Part shown: piece after piece, positions 6,047-11,862 of the stretch | How positions within the stretch are numbered: the stretch's first letter is position 1 | Layout of the letters: every line of letters begins with the position of its first letter | Assembly (NCBI GenBank): GCA_900556025.1 | Contig: USNG01000034.1 | Span: 1 to 15,733 of the forward strand | Source of the DNA: an uncultured Mycoplasmatota bacterium | Lineage (GTDB): Bacteria > Bacillota_I > Bacilli_A > RF39 > UBA660 | DNA length: 15,733 nucleotides | Reading direction: 5' to 3' | Program-made: the position numbers and the translations under genes | Notes under the pieces: model-generated | Told to the model about the DNA's origin: nothing | The model's input: the letters and a program-made list of their open reading frames with translations, nothing else | Database searches by the model: none

Positions 6047-8080
6047 ATGAAGAAAAACAATATCATATTTTTTTCATCATTAGTGTTAGTATACTTAGTA
6101 GCAACACTAACAATTTCAAATATAAACGGAAGTTATGCTGCATCAACACCAGAATCGTTTGTGATTGAATGCATACCTTTAGATGGTTCAGGAGCAAAAA
6201 TATATTACAACACGAATGGTGGAAATGTAATAGAAAGCTCAAGCGTTTGCAAAACTTGCGGTATAAGAGAATTTCCAGCATTGCCTGTTCCAACAAAAAA
6301 TGATGCCTCATTTGCTGGCTGGTATTATGATGAAAAACTAACAAAAAAAGTAGAAGCAAAAACAATAGATGAAGTTAAAACAAATCCAATTTACGACTCA
6401 AAAGGCTGTTATATTAGAAGTGAAGTAACCCTTTATGCAAAATGGACCACAGATTACATAACAGATGTAATAGAATGTAAAAATTTAACTGGTGGTGGGT
6501 TTAAAATTATATACAATACAAATGGCGGAAACAAAATAGAGGATGCAAATGTTTGTAAAGGCTGTGGTCCTAGTGCTTATTCCAATCTACCAACACCAAC
6601 TAAATCAGATTATATATTTGCTGGTTGGTATTATGATTCAGCTTTAACAAAGAAAGTAACTGCAACCAGTACAAGAGATGTTGAAGAGCCAGGACACTAT
6701 GATTCAAATGGTTGTTATATTCCTGATGGTAAAGTAACCCTTTATGCGAAATGGATTAAAATAGAACATAATATTGATTGTTCATCAATTCTTATTACAG
6801 GTGGAAGTTTAGAAATTATTTATAATACAAATGGCGGAAATAAACTTGAAAGCACAAAATATTGTGGAGGCTGTAATCCAGAAAATCAACCAAAAACTCT
6901 TTCAACACCAACTAAGTCTGGCTATATATTTGATGGCTGGTACTATGATGAAGCATTGACAAAGAAAGTTGAGGGAACTAGTCCAAGCGATGTAAAAAGT
7001 TCAGGACACTATGACTCAAACGGCTGCTATATTCCTGATAATAAAGTAACTCTTTATGCAAAGTGGTCAAAAAAGACAATTACTAAAACATGTAATACTA
7101 AAGTTAATAATAAGTTTACTTTAACTTATAAAGTAAGCAATAGTCAAAACTTAACAAAGGAAATATGCGTCGGATGTAGTGATAATCCAGCAATAATAGA
7201 CTTAGAAAGAAATGGTTATGTATTTGCAGGTTGGTATTATGACTCAGGTTTAACAAAGAAAGTAGAAACAGAGAATACTGGCAATATTAAAGCAACTAAA
7301 AAGTATGATAAAAATAATTGCCATATAGGATACAAAAATGTAACCCTTTATCCAAAATGGATAGAGAAAAATGTATGTAAAGAAGAAAAAACACTAACAA
7401 TTTCATTTGATACTTTAGGTGGAAGTAAGGTAGAAGATATCAAAATAACAAGTAAAGAATTTACAGTGTTTAAAATAGATCCAGAAATACCTACAAAAGA
7501 AAACTATACATTTATTGGTTGGTATTATGACTCTGGATTAACTAATAAAGTAGATACAAATGCATTAACATTAAATAACAATAATACAAATTGTGAGGAT
7601 GTTCAAATTACACTTTATGCTAAATATACAAGTGTTGATACAGCTGTACTAAAAGGGAAAATAGTTAATTCAAATAATGCAGTACTTGCATATACTAAAG
7701 TTACTTTAGATGATGAACTAGAAACTTTAACTGATGATAATGGATACTACGAATTAGAAAATGTTTCTGATGGAAATCATGAATTAACTATTAAAGATAT
7801 AAACGACAATATTATTAGTAAAACAACTATATCAATATTAAATCAAACTGGTGATCCAGAAGATGAATATACGCTAACATATACAAAAGATAAAAATATG
7901 ATTAGTGCTAATATTAGAATAGATAAAAGTGGTAACATTGAATTTATTAAAACTGACACTAAGAGTACTAATAGTTTAATAATTATAGCAGGATTAATAA
8001 TTGTTGTTATTATGGCCGTAATTATCAATCAAAATAATAATGCAGAACCAAAAGACAATGAAGAATTAGATACTGAATAA
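6047..8080 (+). CDS. InlB B-repeat (Listeria_rep type) membrane-anchored surface protein, copy 2
   Basis: This 677-residue paralogue of the preceding gene has the same build: signal peptide ending NGSYA (1-31), five B-repeats with GWYYD (Trp near 92, 194, 298, 396 and 492), a carboxypeptidase-regulatory-like beta domain, one membrane helix and an acidic tail ending EELDTE. Repeats 1-4 each carry four cysteines in one pattern: a Cys before the first strand, a C-x2-C (VCKTC, VCKGC, YCGGC, ICVGC) and a Cys in the NGC or NNC turn. Repeat 5 has lost the C-x2-C but keeps the outer two, giving 18 in total. Repeats 4-5 and the C-terminus match copy 1 closely, while repeats 1-3 differ. No sorting signal or catalytic motif is visible. 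A surface-exposed adhesin or structural stalk is possible, but the function is unknown. Confidence 0.85.
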   Translation: MKKNNIIFFSSLVLVYLVATLTISNINGSYAASTPESFVIECIPLDGSGAKIYYNTNGGNVIESSSVCKTCGIREFPALPVPTKNDASFAGWYYDEKLTKKVEAKTIDEVKTNPIYDSKGCYIRSEVTLYAKWTTDYITDVIECKNLTGGGFKIIYNTNGGNKIEDANVCKGCGPSAYSNLPTPTKSDYIFAGWYYDSALTKKVTATSTRDVEEPGHYDSNGCYIPDGKVTLYAKWIKIEHNIDCSSILITGGSLEIIYNTNGGNKLESTKYCGGCNPENQPKTLSTPTKSGYIFDGWYYDEALTKKVEGTSPSDVKSSGHYDSNGCYIPDNKVTLYAKWSKKTITKTCNTKVNNKFTLTYKVSNSQNLTKEICVGCSDNPAIIDLERNGYVFAGWYYDSGLTKKVETENTGNIKATKKYDKNNCHIGYKNVTLYPKWIEKNVCKEEKTLTISFDTLGGSKVEDIKITSKEFTVFKIDPEIPTKENYTFIGWYYDSGLTNKVDTNALTLNNNNTNCEDVQITLYAKYTSVDTAVLKGKIVNSNNAVLAYTKVTLDDELETLTDDNGYYELENVSDGNHELTIKDINDNIISKTTISILNQTGDPEDEYTLTYTKDKNMISANIRIDKSGNIEFIKTDTKSTNSLIIIAGLIIVVIMAVIINQNNNAEPKDNEELDTE

Positions 8081-8094
8081 GTATCTAATTTTTT
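8064..8094 (+). terminator. Terminator overlapping the 3' end of copy 2
   Basis: A fully paired 11-bp stem (8064-8074 with 8080-8090) encloses the loop GAATA and continues into T residues to 8094. As in copy 1, it contains the last codons and the TAA stop (8078-8080). Confidence 0.8.
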
Positions 8095-8109
8095 AATACT
8101 TGAAAAATA

Positions 8110-8118
8110 TGATATAAT
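8110..8118 (+). promoter_or_regulatory. Extended -10 promoter of whiA
   Basis: TG-A-TATAAT (8110-8118) is a complete extended -10 element. At the -35 distance there is only the T-run of the preceding terminator (about 8090-8096), so the promoter probably depends on the extended -10. The ribosome site AGGTGG (8131-8136) precedes ATG 8144. Confidence 0.55.
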
Positions 8119-8143
8119 AAATAAAAGTTTAGGTGGTGAGTGT

Positions 8144-9058
8144 ATGTCATTTACAACAAATATAAAAAACGAAATTAGTAATATTGAATATAGTGAATCT
8201 GAAAAAATGGCAGAGTTATCAGCTATATTGAATATTGGTGTTAAAATACATGAAGACAATTTTGAAATACTAACAGAAAACTTAAGCGTAGCTAGAAGAA
8301 TATATAAATTGATTAAAGATATCTATCATGTTGAAATAGAAATGGATACTAGTGAAGTAAATACTTTAAGAAAAAATAAACTTGTTTCACTAAAAGTAAC
8401 TGAAAAAATCGACTTAATACTAAATGATTTATGTATTTTAGAAGATGGTAAAAGGATCTACGTACCACACAATTATTTAATAGATGAATTAAAAGATAAA
8501 CAAGCGTATTTACGTGGAATATTTATGATGTGTGGAAGTATTAATGATCCTAAAACAAGTAGGTATCATGCAGAATTTGTTATATCAAATGAAGAAACAG
8601 CAAATGAAGTAAATAGATTATTAAATGAATTACACTTTAATAGTAAAGTAATTAAAAGAGAAAAGAATTACATGGTATATATTAAAGAATCTGAAAAGAT
8701 TAGTGATTTTATTAAAATGTTAAATGCAACAACTTCTTTGTTTTATTATGAAGATATAAGAATTTATAGAGATCATAAAAATATGACAAATAGACTTAAT
8801 AATTGTGAACAAGCTAATGTTGATAAAATGATTAATGCATCTAATGAACAATTAGAAATGATAAAGAAATTAAGAAAAATAATGGATTTTGATTTATTAG
8901 ATGATAAGATAAAAACAATATGTATTTACAAGGAAAAATATCCAGAAAGTTCTATGTCAGAATTAGCAGAAATAATAAGTAGCGAAACAGAAAAACCAAT
9001 ATCTAAAAGTTGTATAAATCATAGATTTAGAAAAATAAAAGAAATGATTAATTTGTAA
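8144..9058 (+). CDS. whiA: DNA-binding protein WhiA
   Basis: WhiA is a conserved DNA-binding protein of Gram-positive bacteria. It controls sporulation genes in actinomycetes and affects division and chromosome segregation in Bacillus. The 304 residues (about 316 in B. subtilis) show the two expected parts. The first is an N-terminal fold related to LAGLIDADG homing endonucleases, with YLRGIFMMCGSINDP (about 127-141) in the place of the LAGLIDADG helix but without nuclease acidic residues. The second is a C-terminal helix-turn-helix (about 255-300), including SELAEIIS and SCINHRFRKI. In many Bacillota whiA follows rapZ and yvcK; here it stands alone with its own promoter and terminator. The start has AGGTGG 7 nt upstream. 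Confidence 0.93.
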   Translation: MSFTTNIKNEISNIEYSESEKMAELSAILNIGVKIHEDNFEILTENLSVARRIYKLIKDIYHVEIEMDTSEVNTLRKNKLVSLKVTEKIDLILNDLCILEDGKRIYVPHNYLIDELKDKQAYLRGIFMMCGSINDPKTSRYHAEFVISNEETANEVNRLLNELHFNSKVIKREKNYMVYIKESEKISDFIKMLNATTSLFYYEDIRIYRDHKNMTNRLNNCEQANVDKMINASNEQLEMIKKLRKIMDFDLLDDKIKTICIYKEKYPESSMSELAEIISSETEKPISKSCINHRFRKIKEMINL

Positions 9059-9082
9059 ACCTCAAAATATATGAGGTTTTTT
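9057..9082 (+). terminator. Intrinsic terminator of whiA
   Basis: AAACCTCA (9057-9064) pairs with TGAGGTTT (9072-9079) around a 7-nt AT loop, and the 3' arm ends in six T (9077-9082). It begins inside the whiA stop codon. Confidence 0.8.
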
Positions 9083-9085
9083 CTT

Positions 9086-9115
9086 TTCAAAATCATAAAA
9101 ATTTGATAATATAAT
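9086..9115 (+). promoter_or_regulatory. Likely promoter of the nucleoside kinase-gap unit
   Basis: TATAAT (9110-9115) lies 18 bp after TTCAAA (9086-9091; four of six -35 bases). GAGGG at about 9130-9134 precedes ATG 9141. The spacer is a little long and the -35 weak, but a promoter is needed here because the whiA terminator lies just upstream. Confidence 0.5.
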
Positions 9116-9140
9116 ATATGTAGAATAAAGAGGGATATAT

Positions 9141-10784
9141 ATGAAAAAAGATATTAAATTAGTATTTGAGGATAGTAGAATTATTGAAACTAATAGAGGT
9201 ATTACTGTAAGAGAAATACTAAAAATAATAGATGATGACAAAGTAATAGCTTTAAGAGTAAATGGTTCAGCTGTACCAGCAGACTATGAAATTATGGAAG
9301 ATGCCTTTGTAAATTATATAACTACTGTTGATAGAATTGGTCAAAAAATATACACAAAAGGGCTAGAATATATATATATTAAAGCAGTTAGAGAAGTTTT
9401 TGGTAGTAAAGCAGTAGTAAATATTAAACATTCATTAGATAAATCTTTATACACAGAAATAACTGGTAAAAGAGAAATTAATGCAAATCATATTCCACTA
9501 ATTAAAAAAGCTATGAAAGAAATAGTTGATAAAGATATGCCATTTAAACACATTAGTGTATCTAGAAGTGATGCATATGATTATGTAAATAGTTTAAATG
9601 AACCAGAAAAAGCATTAAATTATTTATATATGACAAATGATTCTGTAACTATGTATGAATTAGATGATGATTATAATTATTTCTATTATTTAATGCCACC
9701 ATCAACTGGTTATTTAAAAAGATTTGATTTAACTTATGTTGAACCAAATGGAATTGTTTTAAGCTATCCAATTAAAAATATTATTCCAAAATACAATCCA
9801 TCTCCAAAAGTATTAGAAGCATTTAAAGATTATGAAAAAGAATTAGCTGGCTTAGGAGTAAGATATGCTGGCGAAGTTAATAAAATGATTGTTGAAGGAA
9901 AAATAAATGATTTTATTCAAGCAAATGAAATATTATATGATAAAAATTTAGAAGAAGTTGCTATTAAAGTTGCTAAAAACAAATCTATAAGAGCAATATT
10001 TATTTCAGGACCAAGTTCGAGTGGTAAGACAACATCATCTAAGAAATTAGCTTTATATTTAAGATCAAGAGGCATAGAACCATTTGTAATATCAACTGAT
10101 GATTATTTTGTTGAAAGAGAAGATAGTCCAAGAAAAGCAGATGGAAGTTATGAATTTGAAATAGTTGAGGCATTAGATATAAAATTATTTAATTCTCAAT
10201 TAAAGAGTTTATTAAGTGGAAAAGAAGTAGTATTACCTACTTATAATTTCTTAACTGGTAAAAAAGAATATAAGAGAAAACCAACTACATTAAAACCAAA
10301 TGAAGTTTTGGTAGTAGAAGGTTTACATGCTATAAATGAAAGATTAAGTTCAACAATTCCTGCAAGTGAAAAGTTAAAGATATATATTAGTCCATTTACA
10401 CCTGTAAGATTAGATAGACATAATCATATATCTACAACTGATTTAAGACTATTAAGACGTATGGTAAGAGATTATAAACATAGAGGATATTCTGCAGAAG
10501 ATACATTACATAATTGGGCTGGCATGAGAGAAAGCGAAGAAAAATATGTATATCCATACCAAAGAGAAGCAGACTATATAATAAATACATCTCTTGCTTA
10601 TGAAATTGGAGTTTTAAGAACATATGCAGTACCATTATTATTCTCTGTAGAAAAGAATTCTCCATATTATGAAGAAGCAATCAGAATATTAAATTTCTTA
10701 AAAGGTTTTTTAAGTATACCAAGTGAAGCAATACCAAATGTAAGTGTATTAAGAGAATTTATTGGCGGAAGCTATTTTGAATAG
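9141..10784 (+). CDS. Nucleoside kinase (uridine kinase-like) with N-terminal TGS-type domain
   Basis: The 547-residue protein joins two parts. Residues 1-65 form a TGS-like beta-grasp domain, followed to about residue 170 by a region resembling the second domain of threonyl-tRNA synthetase. A P-loop kinase domain of the uridine kinase/phosphoribulokinase family then spans about 270-490: Walker A GPSSSGKTT (290-298), STDDYF (318-323), the PTYNF and VVEGLHA stretches, and the arginine-rich lid RLLRRMVRDYKHRG. It should phosphorylate uridine or cytidine for pyrimidine salvage, though the substrate is not proven for this long form. The long, TGS-bearing type is frequent in Bacillota and is distinct from the roughly 210-residue Udk. 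The TAG stop (10782-10784) overlaps the AGGAGG of gap, so the two genes are probably cotranscribed. Confidence 0.85.
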   Translation: MKKDIKLVFEDSRIIETNRGITVREILKIIDDDKVIALRVNGSAVPADYEIMEDAFVNYITTVDRIGQKIYTKGLEYIYIKAVREVFGSKAVVNIKHSLDKSLYTEITGKREINANHIPLIKKAMKEIVDKDMPFKHISVSRSDAYDYVNSLNEPEKALNYLYMTNDSVTMYELDDDYNYFYYLMPPSTGYLKRFDLTYVEPNGIVLSYPIKNIIPKYNPSPKVLEAFKDYEKELAGLGVRYAGEVNKMIVEGKINDFIQANEILYDKNLEEVAIKVAKNKSIRAIFISGPSSSGKTTSSKKLALYLRSRGIEPFVISTDDYFVEREDSPRKADGSYEFEIVEALDIKLFNSQLKSLLSGKEVVLPTYNFLTGKKEYKRKPTTLKPNEVLVVEGLHAINERLSSTIPASEKLKIYISPFTPVRLDRHNHISTTDLRLLRRMVRDYKHRGYSAEDTLHNWAGMRESEEKYVYPYQREADYIINTSLAYEIGVLRTYAVPLLFSVEKNSPYYEEAIRILNFLKGFLSIPSEAIPNVSVLREFIGGSYFE

Positions 10785-10795
10785 GAGGAAATAAA

Positions 10796-11788
10796 ATGAA
10801 AGTAGCAATTAATGGATTTGGAAGAATAGGTAGAACAGCATTAAGATTATTACAAAACGAAAAGGATATTGAAGTAGTAGCTATAAATGACTTAACTGAT
10901 GCAAGTCAGTTAGCTTATTTATTCAAATATGATTCAGCTCATAGAACATATAAAGGTAAAGTTGGATTTGAAGGAAATGATTTAATTGTAAAAGGTAAAA
11001 AAATTAAAGTATTTGCTGAAATGGATCCAAATAATTTACCATGGAAGAAACTAGGAGTTGATGTTGTATTAGAATGTACTGGAGTTTTCACATCAGCTGA
11101 AAAATGCCAAGCACATATAAATGCAGGAGCTAAACATGTTATTATAAGTGCTCCAGCTAAAGATGATGTTAAAACTATAGTTTATGGTGTAAATCATGAA
11201 ATATTAAGTAAAAATGATAAAATTATTAGTGCAGCTAGTTGTACAACTAACTGTTTAGCACCACTAGTTAAATTAATTGATGATAAATTTACAATCAAAA
11301 AAGGATTCATGACAACAGTTCATGCAATTACAAATGATCAAGTAACATTAGATATTGCTCATAAAAAAGGAATTTATTCAAGACGTGGAAGAGCAGCCTC
11401 ATTTAATATAATTCCAACATCAACAGGAGCGGCATCTCAAATAGGAAAGGTAATTCCACATTTAAAAGGAAAAATGGATGGAATAGCTTTAAGGGTTCCA
11501 GTAGTAGATGGTTCTGTAGTAGATGTAACCTTAGAATTAGAAAAGAATGCTACTATTAAATCTGTTAATAATATGTTTAAATCTCATCAAAGTAAAACAG
11601 TTAAATATACAGAAGATCCAATTGTTAGTTCAGATGTAATTGGTGAAGAATATGGATGTACTATTGATGGACTTTTAACTAATATTGTTGAGAGTGATGG
11701 AAAACAATTATTAAAAGTTGTAGCATGGTATGATAATGAAGTAGGATACACTGCTCAAATGATTAGAACTATGAAATTATTTATGTAA
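10796..11788 (+). CDS. gap: Glyceraldehyde-3-phosphate dehydrogenase, type I (NAD-dependent)
   Basis: This glycolytic enzyme oxidises glyceraldehyde 3-phosphate with NAD and phosphate to 1,3-bisphosphoglycerate. The 330 residues are full length. The Rossmann motif NGFGRIGR is at 6-13, and the acidic residue after the second strand (Asp32) favours NAD over NADP. The catalytic Cys149 lies in SCTTNC and the base His176 in TVHAITND. Further family stretches include GRAASFNIIPTSTGAA and the C-terminal AWYDNEVGY. AGGAGG (10783-10788) lies 7 nt before the ATG and overlaps the stop of the nucleoside kinase. No pgk or tpi follows, so gap is not in a classical glycolytic operon here. Confidence 0.96.
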   Translation: MKVAINGFGRIGRTALRLLQNEKDIEVVAINDLTDASQLAYLFKYDSAHRTYKGKVGFEGNDLIVKGKKIKVFAEMDPNNLPWKKLGVDVVLECTGVFTSAEKCQAHINAGAKHVIISAPAKDDVKTIVYGVNHEILSKNDKIISAASCTTNCLAPLVKLIDDKFTIKKGFMTTVHAITNDQVTLDIAHKKGIYSRRGRAASFNIIPTSTGAASQIGKVIPHLKGKMDGIALRVPVVDGSVVDVTLELEKNATIKSVNNMFKSHQSKTVKYTEDPIVSSDVIGEEYGCTIDGLLTNIVESDGKQLLKVVAWYDNEVGYTAQMIRTMKLFM

Positions 11789-11824
11789 AACACAACAAAA
11801 AAATTTACGATATTATAGAATAAC

Positions 11825-11857
11825 AACTCTTATTATAGTATAATTATAATAGGAGTT
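11825..11857 (+). promoter_or_regulatory. 13-bp hairpin that is both a possible gap terminator and a mask on the cotH ribosome site
   Basis: Bases 11825-11837 pair with 11845-11857 over 13 bp (one T-G wobble) around a 7-nt loop, with TTTTA just after. The 3' arm contains AGGAG (11851-11855), the only good ribosome site for ATG 11863. TATAAT also occurs twice (11839-11844, 11845-11850). The element could end the gap transcript, hold down translation of the CotH-family gene in read-through RNA, or be a palindromic operator over a -10 box. The sequence alone does not choose between these. Confidence 0.55.
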
Positions 11858-11862
11858 TTATT

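Larger units (their letters stand above)
3883..8094 (+). repeat. Tandem duplication of a complete surface-protein transcription unit
   Basis: Two direct copies lie next to each other: 3883-5977 and 5984-8094. Each holds a promoter, a Shine-Dalgarno site, a gene and a terminator in the same order and spacing. From 3883 to the first ATG (3948) the copies differ at 7 of 66 positions, with -35, -10 and ribosome site unchanged. The coding parts diverge in the first three protein repeats and are close in the last two repeats and the C-terminal domain. No transposase, att site or short target duplication is visible at the borders. Confidence 0.85.

Noticed and set aside
6063..6365. Minus-strand 100-residue frame opposite the second surface gene
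   Set aside because: Leu/His-rich low-complexity shadow of the repeat-coding strand, with no ribosome site and no family match that I recognise.
3946..8080. CRISPR array or DNA satellite suggested by regular repeats of about 300 bases
   Set aside because: The periodicity is at the protein level (GWYYD repeats) with diverged DNA; there are no short identical repeats with unique spacers.
3883..8094. Insertion sequence or phage origin for the duplicated block
   Set aside because: No transposase, integrase, terminal inverted repeats or tRNA-linked att site is present, and base composition resembles the neighbours.
11789..11862. Riboswitch or small RNA between gap and the CotH-family gene
   Set aside because: Only 74 bases with a single hairpin; no conserved aptamer-like core is visible.
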